Assembly (NCBI GenBank): GCA_964645585.1
Contig: CAZYAN010000010.1
Location: 1 to 64,000, forward strand
From: DATGSL01 sp964645585
Lineage (GTDB): Bacteria; Verrucomicrobiota; Verrucomicrobiia; Opitutales; T3Sed10-336
DNA length: 64,000 nt
Direction of reading: 5' to 3'
The notes under the pieces are model-generated. The model saw only the letters and a program-made list of their open reading frames with translations. It did not search any database and was not told the DNA's origin. Shown here one piece after another: positions 8,601 to 17,865 of this stretch; the stretch's first letter is position 1; the number at the start of each line of letters is the position of its first letter. The translations under genes were made by a program, and so were the position numbers.

Positions 8601-9924
8601 CCTCCACCTGATGCCGGCAGCCTCGCCGATTCCGGGTAGTCTGGTCGACATTCGTGACGAAATCGCCCCGCCCGCCAACTTCAGTGCCGCTGCCGCCTCA
8701 CCGTTTATTCACTGGAACGTATCCAGTGGAGCGATACTCGGTTACGTGGTCGAGCGGCGGCGCCCCGGCGCCACCGAATTCGAGTTCCTCTCGATTGTCT
8801 CCAACGACGCGACACACTTCTTCGATCCGGAGCTGGCGGCCGGTGACTTCGCGCATTACCGCGTGCGCTGCTGGACGGAAGCCGGTCCGGGCGCCGCGAC
8901 GACGTCCATCCTCGTTCACAACGCGAGAAACAACGGCACGTTCTTCGATTTCCGTACGATCAGTGCGGTCAATGATCTACAGGCACTCGGCTGGACCGCC
9001 TCCGGTCTCCAGTCGGCAAATGACTGGTATCTGGAACCGCGCGGCATGTTTCTCATCGACAATTCCACGAACAACGCGGCTTCCTTAGTGGTCCCGTTTG
9101 CTCACCGCGCCACCGGCCGCATCGAAGCGCGCATGGGGGTTGCCCGCACTTCGGGCTTCTACGCGAACCTCGAATTGATGGCAGGGTCCGAGTCGCTCGG
9201 ATTGATCCAGCTCTCCAACCGCGAGAACGGATTTCTTCGCGGCCCAAGCGATGTCTCCTTCAGCGATGTCCGCTGGGATATCGAACAAGGAACGCTTCGC
9301 GACCTCGCGATCGAATGGCGCGAACTCCCCGGAACGGGTCAAATCGCAATCGTTCTCCGCTACACCGGCACAACCGACGCGGCCAGCGCGCTCCACTATT
9401 GGCAAATTCCCAACACCGTCGCCAACCGTCCCGACCGACTTCGGCTCTCAGTCGGGTTTGGATCCGCCGTCAACCGCGGCATGGTTCTCCAAACGCTCGA
9501 GATCGCCGAAGACCAGCCGGCGGCGCCCGCGGAACTGTACGCGGCATGGACGAAGGCCTTTCTCGGTGAATATAACGCGGATCCCGCGGCGGATGCCGAT
9601 GGCGATGGTGTTCCCAACCTTTGGGAGTTCGCCTGGTCCCGCGGCGCCGCGGCTGAACACGTTCCCGCCCGATCCGACCTGATCCCGCAAATGGAAACCG
9701 GCGAAGATGGACCGCGTTTTGTCTGGGAAATTCCAATACTGACAGACAGTGATCTCCGCCTTGAAACAACTGACCGGTTCGATAGCGAATGGACCGTCGT
9801 CTCCCACATTGAAACCCCGATAATCGGTCGTCCCGGCTGGACGCGCATCACCTCCCCGCCCGTCTCGGCAGCGGATTCGTCCCGGTTTTTCCGCCTTGTC
9901 CTGGTCAGCGAGCTTAACCCGTAG
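5650..9924 (+). CDS. Secreted polysaccharide lyase family 8 (chondroitin/hyaluronan-lyase type), multidomain
   Basis: A 1424-residue exported lyase predicted to cleave an acidic polysaccharide by beta-elimination, leaving unsaturated uronates. After a signal peptide (about 1-36) comes an N-terminal sandwich resembling that of chondroitinase ABC (about 38-190), then the alpha/alpha toroid (about 200-620). The catalytic signature is F-K-P-D-G-T-T-Y-H-H-N-G-H-Y-P-A-Y around H466 and Y473, plus G-R526-H-P-F; spacing matches, within a residue, the His/Tyr/Arg triad I recall for chondroitin ABC lyase I. Beta domains follow to about 990, then a fibronectin-III-like part (about 1000-1085), a ConA-like region, and a tail with D-A-D-G-D-G (1315-1320) and the terminal W...F-F-R-L module shared with other secreted proteins here. 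The family is ordinarily about 700-1000 aa, so the C-terminal 400 residues are extra. Exact substrate is open. Confidence 0.88.
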   Translation: MNLFTATHSLRRSLPAYPVVALLVLAMIGAASNLRGQAWELFESSSVPAVWSVSGTGASIRTDNSRSWQGNRSLEWSWSQPSTTLTWTIAPATSGSGHRVLSQWVRLETPLPDARLRVELRSTNNSLRYFEVNLDFTGWRTMFVPYSSMDGSGTNNINRVRWTLVGSPPQSGKIHLDQVIAGQLMDVRFQYADAQVPFVWAERVNSMWENKPHWHRARPARVVPTAAELAALAKIRVDWDSRLAGTGTVTTSQVNSWETQLNAYNLRREGGVVRGNPIYYRQYPEYAYPSTLANQIVGAQAPNAFQDFTTLMYNMARAWHRTTNTTLRSRLADMIVLMSEHLLDQGWAGGSNQGSIFLYGYQSREYMRAMYLARHIYAQTGMLDEMLEAALWYGQAGFLLDGPRAPNMDFFNTLLQGQMLSLLMDPDPGMQTAWMRLFIENLSDQVANHTPGDLNGFKPDGTTYHHNGHYPAYGIGAISTLGGVFDVLRGTPFELTDPARMSFRQVLLAARHYAHPYDWPIGLSGRHPFSGTIGNARSPILALSLYPDPVLGNAPDRELAGAYVRLWGQPDGTAGTAYQSAGIQAETGHGFHPFPFANHAVYRFDDWMVSLKGYSRYVWASEIYAADNRYGRYQSNGTAEILFGSGRTASGFRENGWDWNRLPGTTTVHLPIELLDSPHSGTLMRRSNETFAGGVSGESGGAFGFVLNEAYYGHLLTARKSAFAADGMLIMLGSGISSNHSSAPVETTLYQVALTGGRPPIYLSTSPDTPVSNFPWTYSTTPSTAFWTVDPVGNAFWMPPGQHVRFSRVNQESRHNKTSAVTNGDFASAWIDHGTKPDNARYEYVILPQRSVAQVAQFTAEMASASPAYEVLRHDNGLHAVRVANPNRYGFAIYEPNEWSDLPHLTEAETPFLLWIEEAGNHLVVFAANPDLNSTPEENLVSPTSFTLRGLWEVADTNSTGILAWHDAGDTRFVIPARNGATYRLHLMPAASPIPGSLVDIRDEIAPPANFSAAAASPFIHWNVSSGAILGYVVERRRPGATEFEFLSIVSNDATHFFDPELAAGDFAHYRVRCWTEAGPGAATTSILVHNARNNGTFFDFRTISAVNDLQALGWTASGLQSANDWYLEPRGMFLIDNSTNNAASLVVPFAHRATGRIEARMGVARTSGFYANLELMAGSESLGLIQLSNRENGFLRGPSDVSFSDVRWDIEQGTLRDLAIEWRELPGTGQIAIVLRYTGTTDAASALHYWQIPNTVANRPDRLRLSVGFGSAVNRGMVLQTLEIAEDQPAAPAELYAAWTKAFLGEYNADPAADADGDGVPNLWEFAWSRGAAAEHVPARSDLIPQMETGEDGPRFVWEIPILTDSDLRLETTDRFDSEWTVVSHIETPIIGRPGWTRITSPPVSAADSSRFFRLVLVSELNP

Positions 9925-10495
9925 AACGTATCGCGGTCGATCCACCTCCCGCCACGCACTTCTTCAGCCCCTTACCCCTGACTTCGGCACCGGCCCAGAG
10001 CCGACGGGCTGTCTGGAAACATTCCGCCGCAGCCGAAGGACACAACATTTTCGGCTGGCTCCGCCCCCATAGGTCCACCGGTTGCAGTTACCCCGCCGCC
10101 TCCCTGCCAATGAGCTTCTTTGCGCCAGCTGAAAGACGGTGAACAGAACTCCCGGCGATCGCGGAGCCCGTGCCGAGATTGCGACCAGGGGGCTGCTGTC
10201 GAGAAGCACCGGGGAGATTGAAAAAAGGAGTACTCTCAAAAAGGAAAATACGTACGCCACCCGCCCAGGCTCAAGGGTCAATATTCACGGTAAAAAAAGA
10301 GTTGAATAAAACAAACATTCGAGCCGCTTGCCTGTCTTTGCGGGCTGATGGCGCGGACCATTCTAGATTCTATCGATGAAAATGCCAATGCGATATCCCA
10401 CTTCGGAAATACCGCAAAATCGACATTCTTTCCCTTGCCTTCCAGCGTCGCCGTGCTTGTATTGATATATAATTACAGCCTTCTTTTCTTCAGAT
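9925..10495. other. 571-bp intergenic region between PL8 and pseudopilin genes
   Basis: No convincing gene. About 100 bases after the lyase stop is a hairpin (CAGCCGAA 10030-10037 with TTCGGCTG 10050-10057) that could be a weak terminator, though no T-run follows. The right half turns AT-rich, as expected of a promoter for the pseudopilin gene; a TATAAT hexamer lies at 10467-10472 without a clear -35 box. I see no recognisable riboswitch. Confidence 0.4.
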
Positions 10496-11233
10496 ATGCC
10501 CAATAAAATGCCTCGATGCGATCTGGCGGAAACTCGCAGCTCGCGCGCATTCACCCTGATCGAACTCCTCACCGTTATCGCCATTATCGGCATTCTCGCG
10601 GCGATCCTTATTCCGGTCGTCGGCGCGGTTCGCGACAGCGCGCGCGCATCGAAGTGCATTTCGAACCTGCGCCAGATGAGGAACGGGATCGCTCTTTACG
10701 CGAACGACCATAATGGCGTCGCGCCGCCGCCAGCATTCTGGGGAAGCCGACCGGAGAACTTCCCGAGCAACGATCTCCGAACAACTTTCCATTATAGGAT
10801 TTGGGAATACGTCGGCTATGAGAATCGCACATTCAGGCGGCCGGACAATACACAGCTCACCGAAAGTCGTACAGAGAATATATTTCATTGTCCGTCTACT
10901 GTTCAGAAACTCACTGTTGTACCCGGCGGAACGGCATCTATAGACGGTTACGCGTATGCGATGAACGAGCAGCCCAACGTTATTTATAACAGGGACGTCA
11001 CCGTCGGCCTGAAGAAAGACCGGCTGACCGCCCCTTCGCGAACCGTGGCCGTTCTGGAGCACTCATCGTGGAAGACGACTCCGGCGAAATATTTCGAGAG
11101 CGGTCTTATCCCTCACAACGGCGGTGGAAACTTTCTTTTCTACGACGGCCACGTTCAGGCGATAAAATTCGAATCCGTCCCCAAAAACAGTTATCAGGAT
11201 GACGGCCTTTATTTCTGGGCGGGCGGGCGTTAG
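10496..11233 (+). CDS. Type II/IV pseudopilin-like protein with H-X9-DG motif
   Basis: A 245-residue protein with a class III (prepilin) signal: short basic leader ending S-S-R-A, then F-T-L-I-E-L-L-T-V-I-A-I-I-G-I-L, with the +5 Glu needed for processing by prepilin peptidase. The globular part ends in L-I-P-H-N-G-G-G-N-F-L-F-Y-D-G-H-V, a His followed by nine residues and Asp-Gly, the hallmark of the H-X9-DG prepilin-associated family that is expanded in Verrucomicrobiota, Planctomycetota and Lentisphaerota. The gene lies 41 bases before the giant YWTD-propeller gene on the same strand, so they are probably co-transcribed. A second pseudopilin with the same kind of neighbour occurs at 33770-34459. 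The role of these solitary pseudopilins is unknown; minor components of a secretion or surface-display machine is an inference. Confidence 0.88.
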   Translation: MPNKMPRCDLAETRSSRAFTLIELLTVIAIIGILAAILIPVVGAVRDSARASKCISNLRQMRNGIALYANDHNGVAPPPAFWGSRPENFPSNDLRTTFHYRIWEYVGYENRTFRRPDNTQLTESRTENIFHCPSTVQKLTVVPGGTASIDGYAYAMNEQPNVIYNRDVTVGLKKDRLTAPSRTVAVLEHSSWKTTPAKYFESGLIPHNGGGNFLFYDGHVQAIKFESVPKNSYQDDGLYFWAGGR

Positions 11234-11274
11234 CCATTCCTCTTTCCTTGTCTCCTAACCTATCCAACTACAAC

Positions 11275-14200
11275 ATGCTACAACGAATATCCTGCTGTTA
11301 CCGTTACGCTCAAAAGTCATTGAAAATCGCTGGAATCGCGCTTTTCTCTTTCACTCTTCCCGAAGTTGCAAACGCCCAAACCGATCTTGTCGTGGACGAT
11401 TTTCAATCCGGTTATCCCGGCCAAGCCGTCCACGGAGCCGACACCTATTACTCGTCGCCTGTCCCGCGCTGGTATTACAGTTCCTCGCACGCGCTCGATG
11501 CTTCAGGCGCCTACATCGCGGCGGACGCTTCATCCGCGAATCAATACATGTACTTCAATGGGCAGGTCAATACCTGGTCTATCACGTGGGTTGACTGCGA
11601 CAGCGCCAGTTACCTGACTCTGAACCCTGCAAAGCGATACAGGATTGAGTTCGACTTGCTCAATGTTACCGGCGCGGGAGAAACCAGTGCCCTGCTTTTG
11701 CATTATCTATTGAATGACCGATGGACGAATATGGGAGCGGTGGTGCAAACTGATCCCGCGGGCTACCGTTTGCAGCTTCATATATCGGGTGACAATACTG
11801 TCGGATATAAAATCATCCATAAAGGCGGCGGCCAATTTATCGACGTCCCCGGAGCCGCGGGCGAAGCCGAAGTCGCCCCGGCCTGCTCGGCTCGAGCGAA
11901 ACCGAACCGGGCCGTCCCGTGCGAGTCGCTCTCGAGTTCTTTCAGAACGAGCAGAGCCTGTACATCGACGGCGTGGAGCAGTTCACCGTCGATATCGATC
12001 CCCTGCCGCAGAATATGCTTTTTGGCAACGGATTCTGGGTGCAGATCTGGTCCAGCGCCGGACAAGCTCGCGGGATGGACAACATTTTACTCCAGGAACT
12101 GGAGGCTCCGGAGCCTGAACCCTGGACTCCTGTTGAACCGGGTGAGGTTTACTGGGTAAACACCACCACAGTTCGCACCTCCGAATCGAATGGAGGGGAC
12201 CCGCGAACGGTGGCCGAAGGCTACGGGCGAATCATCGGCGTTGCGGTCGACTCGGTAAACGAGACGGTCTACTGGACAGATGCCGGCGACATTTTTCGCT
12301 CTGATCTTAGCGGTGCAAATGCGGCAAGGATCTATGACGGCGACGGTTCGACCCAGGCGATTGCGGTAGATCCGGTTCGCGGAAAAATCTATTGGACCGA
12401 ATGGGCGACGGGGCTTTACAGCGCCGACCTCGACGGGCAGGGAGTCACCCCTTTGCTCGATTTGGACGACTATGGCCAGGCAACTGGCTCGGGCGCGGTC
12501 ACAATCGATCCAGTCACCGGGCGAGTGTACTGGGCAGAAGTCATCGCCGGCACCGTGGTCCGCCTGGACGCGAACGGCGGCGGCGCCGCAACCGTAGCAA
12601 CTCTTGGTGCCAACACCTACGGGCTCGCCGTCGATGGAGAGAGCGGCCGCCTCTATTATACTGTCTTTGGGGCGGAGGGATCGTTGAATTACTACGACCT
12701 CGTGTCCGGCGAAACTACCGAAGTTCTGTCCGGTCTCAAAGAACCGCTTGGCGTCGCGTTGACAGCAGCAAACAACGGCATTTTCTGGGCCGAACGCACG
12801 GGTGGAAAAATCAGCCGGGCATTTCTCAATGAAAACGGAGAAATTGAAGGGTCCATCAACACGATCCGGATCGGGGAAATCAGCCCATTCGGTCTCGCCG
12901 TCACCTCGGACGCAACCGGCCCGGTTCCCCCGCCAGCAAAGCGTCGTCTCTTTGTGTATGACGGCTTTGAATACAACGCACGCGATCTGGTCGGACAAGA
13001 CGGCGGCCTCGGCTGGGCCGGGCCTTGGGTCGAATCGCAAGAGGTCAACGGACCCTATCCTTTCGCGCTGGCCGCATCACCGGGTCTGACTTTCGGCGAT
13101 CTGCAAGCAGCCGGCGGCAAAGCTGAAATCAGCAACGGTCGACGCGCTTTCCGCACAATCGACACCGCCGGAATCAACCCCGAACAACTTGACACCAACG
13201 GCAATCTCGGTGTCCCGGGGACCAGCGTCTGGGCCAGCTTCGTCGTGGAAGGCCTGACTGCCTCGCCCACCGACGGGTTCTGGGGCATCTCCTTCTTCCG
13301 CGGCGATGCCGAAACGCTCTTCTTCGGAAAGAGCGCGACGACCGATAAGCTCCGTCTTTCCGGCCAAGGTCAACCGGCGCAGGAATTCATGGATTCTCCG
13401 CTGAGCCCGACCGATAAGCACTTCATCATCCTGCGATTCGACTTTGTCGACAACGGTAATGATGTGGTCACGCTGTTCGCCGATCTCGATCCAATGGCTC
13501 GAACACCGTCCGACGACGATGCCCGCGGGACCTTCTCAGCGGCTGACTTCAGTTTCAACCGCATCCGCCTGGCCAACAACGGCGGCCCTGGCGGGACGTT
13601 CGACGAGATTCGCATCGGCGCGACTTGGGCCGATGTGACACCGGTGCCATTCCGCGGTCTTGTGAACGGAGACTTGGAAGATGAGCCCTTCACTCGCGGC
13701 TGGAGCGTCAATGTCGGCGCTAAGGAGCATCCCGGCATCGTTCCGGGATCCGGCAAAGCGGCGTTCGTTCCGAGCGGGGGCGCGACCGAAAATCCGATCC
13801 GCCTGATCCAATTCTTCCCGCAATGGATTGAATTGACAGGCGATCCGCTGCCGGCCAATCCGTCCCCTGTCGACCCGGTCACTGGCGGGCGCACGGCCGA
13901 TCACTTCATTCCTACCGGACCGCAATGGCAGCTGGGCTTTCACGCCGCTGTCGGTGCTCCCGAGAATGGTGGAGACCGCAGCTTGAACCTTCTGCTCGGC
14001 CATGCGCCGTCCGCTGCCTACAACGTGGCGAATCTGCCGGTCATCAACTTCCGGATTACGGGCGACGGCTCTGGACAAGTCTACAACAACTCAAACCCGG
14101 CGTTCAGCACCGGCTGGCATGTTATCCTGCCCGCCGGAACCTTCGAGGCATCCGAGCATGCCGATGACGCCTTCATCGACCCGAGCGTTTATTACCTGCA

Positions 14201-14828
14201 GTTCGATGGCGACTATTCCACGGAACAGCCTTCCTACACGGTCTCGGTTCGTCGAGCCGGCGAAGACGACTTCTTCGCCGTCAGCGATGCCGCCAGCTAT
14301 TGGCAATACGAAGTACCGCCGGCCGGAAGCGGGATCACCATGGTCCACTTCCACGGGTACGTCCAGGCGCCGTACGTGATCGACGATATCCATCTGGTGA
14401 CGATCGGAGAACCCACTGGCTACGCGGCTTGGGCAGAAAATCACTTCAACCCGTCAGAACTCGCCGATCCATCGATTAGCGGACCCGACGCCGATGCGGA
14501 CGGAGACGGCATTCCGAATCTGATCGAATATGCATTTGGCGGCGATCCGCGTAAGGCGAGCCGGTCGATTTTGCCTGTCACCGGCCCCATTGAAGTGGAA
14601 GGCGAAACCTACCTGACGATCACCTACACGCGTTCCAGCGCGGCGACCGACATCGCCTATCGGGCAGAAGCTTCCGGCGATCTCATCGCGTGGGGCGCCG
14701 GCCCGGTGGAAGTCGGGTCCAGCGATAACGGCGACGGCACAATTTCGGTCACCTATCGCGACGCCGAACCGATCCGCACCGCCGGCAGACGTTTCCTCCG
14801 CGTGCATATTTCGAATGCCGGTCAGTAG
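11275..14828 (+). pseudogene. Giant secreted YWTD-propeller protein, frameshifted at about 11876-11879
   Basis: One gene read in two frames. The 5' frame (from ATG 11275) gives a signal peptide and a jelly-roll-like N-domain up to G-E-A-E-V-A-P. The sequence then continues naturally only in another frame with G-L-L-G-S-S-E-T-E-P-G-R-P-V-R-V-A-L-E-F. Adding one C to the CCCC at 11876-11879 restores a single frame of about 1185 codons. The downstream part has a six-bladed LDL-receptor-type propeller (repeats V-Y-W-T-D, I-Y-W-T-E, V-Y-W-A-E, L-Y-Y-T, I-F-W-A-E), a ConA-like domain (D-G-F-E-Y ... F-D-E-I-R-I-G), another sandwich and the common tail with D-A-D-A-D-G-D-G-I-P-N-L-I-E-Y-A and R-R-F-L-R-V. 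It is either a recent pseudogene or a homopolymer sequencing error. It is probably a surface binding protein serving the adjacent lyase; no catalytic motif is seen. Confidence 0.8.
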
Positions 14829-14872
14829 GCGCTTGCTTGTCTGGCACGTGTAACTGGCAAACGTTTAAACAG

Positions 14873-14908
14873 AGGCTCCGGGTGCTTTCGAACCCGGAGC
14901 CTTTATTT
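14873..14908 (+). terminator. Rho-independent terminator after the YWTD gene
   Basis: An 11-bp GC-rich perfect stem (AGGCTCCGGGT with ACCCGGAGCCT) around an 8-base loop is followed by TTATTT. It lies 45 bases after the stop at 14828 and separates the polysaccharide block from the oxidoreductase gene. Confidence 0.85.
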
Positions 14909-15042
14909 CTTATGCCGACGTCGAGTTATTCGTTCCCTCACGCTCTCACGAGCGCGGGGAAAAACGTCGAATTGACTCGCGTTTACAGCCCTGACGAACC
15001 GAACATTCTGTATATAACGAGAGACCAATACTTCCTCCACGC

Positions 15043-16707
15043 ATGAACACACTCCTTCGCACAATCCTGTCTCTTTCCCTGGCAACCTCCGCCATCGTCG
15101 CACAGCACCTGCACGCCGAACCTGACGTCGAAAACGCGCCGGTATACGACGTCGTTGTTTATGGCGGCACGTCGGCTGGGGTCGTCGCGGCCGTGCAGTC
15201 GGCTCGACGTGGCTGTTCCGTAATCCTGATCGAGCCGAGTGCGTTTATTGGCGGACTTTCCGCGGGCGGCCTCGGGATGACCGACTCCGGTCGCAAATCC
15301 GCGATCGGCGGGGTGTCGCGCGAGTTTTATCAGCGAATCCGGCGCTATTACGAGAATCCGGACGCATGGAAACACGAGGAGCCGAACTTGCCGCCGGGTG
15401 ACGCGATGTGGAAATTCGAACCGGCCGCCGCCCGGACGGTTTTTGAGGAAATGCTCGCTGAAGAGAATGTCCCGGTGGTGCGAAATGAGCGTCTCGATCT
15501 ACAAGGAATCAGTGTTCAAAAAGACGAGAACCGTATTCGTTCGATTCGGATGGAAAGTGACAGAATCTATCGCGGCCGAATCTTCATCGACGCCAGCTAC
15601 GAAGGCGACCTGATGGCGAAGGCGGGCGTCAGTTACACGGTCGGACGCGAATCAAACGATACCTATGGCGAGACGCTGAACGGGGTTCAGGTCGGCCGGG
15701 CGGTGTCGCATCAGTTTGAAGCTCCGGTCGACCCGTACATTCATCCGGGCGATCCGCAAAGCGGGCTGCTGCCGGGAATCGAACCGGCACCTCCGCCGGC
15801 CGACGGGACAGGCGATCACCGGATCCAGGCTTATTGTTTCCGCATGTGTTTGACCGATGTACCGGAAAACAGGGTGCCGTTTCCAAAACCAAGCAAATAC
15901 GATCCGTTGCGCTACGAGCTGTTGCTGCGATCGATTGTGAAAGGCGCCAATCAGCATATCCGGATGCGCCAGAACCATATCCCTTTTACACTGACGCTGA
16001 TGCCGAACAGGAAAACCGATTCCAATAACGCCGGGCCGGTGTCGCTCGATTATATCGGCACGAACTACGGCTACCCGGAAGGCGATTACGCCACTCGGGA
16101 AGCGATTATTGAGGACCACCGAAACTACCAGCTCGGCATGATGTGGTTTCTAACGCACGATCCGCGAGTGCCGGAAGAAGTACGCACAGCAATGGGAAAT
16201 TGGGGCTTAGCGGCGGATGAATTCACCGAAACGGGGCACTGGCCGCACCAGCTTTATATTCGGGAGGCACGACGAATGGTGAGCGATTATGTGATGACGG
16301 AGCACGATTGCGTTCGTAAACGACTCGTCGAGGACTCTGTCGGTCTCGGGTCATACACCCTTGATTCGCACAACACCCAGCGCTACGTTTCGCCGGATGG
16401 CACGGTTCGTAACGAAGGTGATGTGCAAGTGAGTCCGCGCGGGCCTTACATGATCAGCTATCGGTCGATCGTGCCGAAAGAGGAAGAGTGCGCCAACCTG
16501 TACGTCCCGGTTTGCCTTTCGGCATCGCACATCGCCTACGGATCGATTCGGATGGAGCCCGTATTTATGATCTTGGGACATTCCGCTGCCACGGCCGCAT
16601 CCATCGCCTTGGAGAAAGAAATCGCGGTCCAAGCGGTCGACTATGCACAACTTCGCGAACAGCTTCTCGCTGAGGGTCAGCACTTGGACCTTACGGCCGC
16701 GCAATAG
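15043..16707 (+). CDS. Secreted FAD-dependent oxidoreductase
   Basis: A 554-residue flavoprotein of the FAD_oxidored type (PF12831-like). An N-terminal signal peptide (about 1-25) precedes the dinucleotide-binding motif Y-G-G-T-S-A-G-V-V-A-A-V, with the acidic residue of the second strand in V-I-L-I-E-P. The family signature G-G-L-S-A-G-G-L-G-M-T-D follows at about 70. The end contains L-Y-V-P-V-C-L-S-A-S-H-I-A-Y-G-S-I-R-M-E-P-V, typical of these proteins, whose C-terminus completes the FAD site. Such enzymes are numerous in polysaccharide-degrading Verrucomicrobiota and Planctomycetota, but their substrates are mostly undefined. It starts its own transcript after the terminator at 14873 and is followed by the M14 lipoprotein gene about 115 bases later. 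Confidence 0.85.
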   Translation: MNTLLRTILSLSLATSAIVAQHLHAEPDVENAPVYDVVVYGGTSAGVVAAVQSARRGCSVILIEPSAFIGGLSAGGLGMTDSGRKSAIGGVSREFYQRIRRYYENPDAWKHEEPNLPPGDAMWKFEPAAARTVFEEMLAEENVPVVRNERLDLQGISVQKDENRIRSIRMESDRIYRGRIFIDASYEGDLMAKAGVSYTVGRESNDTYGETLNGVQVGRAVSHQFEAPVDPYIHPGDPQSGLLPGIEPAPPPADGTGDHRIQAYCFRMCLTDVPENRVPFPKPSKYDPLRYELLLRSIVKGANQHIRMRQNHIPFTLTLMPNRKTDSNNAGPVSLDYIGTNYGYPEGDYATREAIIEDHRNYQLGMMWFLTHDPRVPEEVRTAMGNWGLAADEFTETGHWPHQLYIREARRMVSDYVMTEHDCVRKRLVEDSVGLGSYTLDSHNTQRYVSPDGTVRNEGDVQVSPRGPYMISYRSIVPKEEECANLYVPVCLSASHIAYGSIRMEPVFMILGHSAATAASIALEKEIAVQAVDYAQLREQLLAEGQHLDLTAAQ

Positions 16708-16824
16708 CGAATGAATCCGGCAGCCGGGCCAATCCGGCCGCCAAAACAGATTGACTCGCCGAAAGCGGGTTTTCAAAAAAGGGCGAGCGACCGTCAGCGA
16801 CGCTTTCACAACATCCCTGAAACC

Positions 16825-17652
16825 ATGAAAACAATAATTCGAGTTTTGCTCTGCATCCCGCTCGCCGTGCTCCTTTTCACCGGTTGCGCGACAACCGAAC
16901 CGCGAAGGGCTTCCGACGGCCTGACCGACGAAATGTACATGCGGCGGTTTTCGCATATCAACTGGGTCGAGATCGGCCGTTCCGTCGAAGGTCGTCCCAT
17001 CTATAAAACCGAGTTCGGTTCCGGCGACGATGTAACACTCTTCTTTAGCTGCTTTCACGGCTCCGAGCGGGCGACTCCCCGGTTCGGATTTGAATTCGCC
17101 AACCTCCTTCATGAAAAGCAGTCCTTGCTCGCCGAGGGAAAACGGGTCGTCATCGTCCCGATCCTCAACCCGGACGGTTTTGTCAAAGGAACACGGCGCA
17201 ACGCGCGCAATGTCGATCTCAACCGCAACTACCCAACCGCAAACTGGGGTCGCCAGCCGGCCGAAGGCAGCAAGGTTTACTTTGGAGAATCACCCGCCTC
17301 CGAACCGGAAACGCGAATCGTTCTGAAGCTGATGGCGGAGGTACAGCCAACAAAAATTCTCACGATCCACCAGCCGCTCTATTGCAACAACCCCGACGGT
17401 CCAAACGGCATGGGCCTCGCCCGCCTGATGGCCGAATGGAACGGGTACCCAATTGAGCCCTACATCGGCTATCCTACCCCCGGCTCCTACGGCACCTACG
17501 CCGGCAGAGAACGCGGGATCCCCATGGTCACCCTGGAGCTGCCTCCCGGTGCGCCGGATTCTCCAGAGTTCGATGAAATGTGGGCCAGAAACGAGGGTGC
17601 CCTGCTGGCCGTCGTAAACAGTCACCTCGAAGACCTTTCAACCGGCAAATAA
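16825..17652 (+). CDS. M14-family zinc carboxypeptidase lipoprotein, murein amidase (MpaA)-like
   Basis: A 275-residue lipoprotein: signal peptide with lipobox ending at Cys21 (L-F-T-G-C). It belongs to the M14 zinc carboxypeptidases: H78-x-x-E81 (F-H-G-S-E) and H182 (T-I-H-Q-P) are the zinc ligands, E238 (V-T-L-E-L-P) the general base, and N-V-D-L-N-R-N-Y-P the substrate-carboxylate motif. The short size and motif set are closest to MpaA, which trims gamma-D-glutamyl-diaminopimelate from murein peptides, though MpaA is cytoplasmic in enterobacteria and this one is exported. The start at 16825 is chosen because it places the signal peptide first; an upstream in-frame ATG at 16711 would add 38 unrelated residues. 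Substrate is inferred. Confidence 0.8.
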   Translation: MKTIIRVLLCIPLAVLLFTGCATTEPRRASDGLTDEMYMRRFSHINWVEIGRSVEGRPIYKTEFGSGDDVTLFFSCFHGSERATPRFGFEFANLLHEKQSLLAEGKRVVIVPILNPDGFVKGTRRNARNVDLNRNYPTANWGRQPAEGSKVYFGESPASEPETRIVLKLMAEVQPTKILTIHQPLYCNNPDGPNGMGLARLMAEWNGYPIEPYIGYPTPGSYGTYAGRERGIPMVTLELPPGAPDSPEFDEMWARNEGALLAVVNSHLEDLSTGK

Positions 17653-17865
17653 CGAAGGGCGAAGATGGCAGTTGGAGGAGTTGGGGCTTCAGTCCCATTC
17701 CGAGGCGCTAAAGCACCCACTCATCCCCCTATTGCCGGTACCACTTTGCCTATTCTTCCCGCTGCGTTCCGTCCGCCTTTTTGTTTGTTCTTTTGTATCC
17801 ATTACTTAGGTTTCGGTCATGTCGTCGTCTCCCTCGGTTTTGGTCTTTCCGAGAAAGAATAAACG

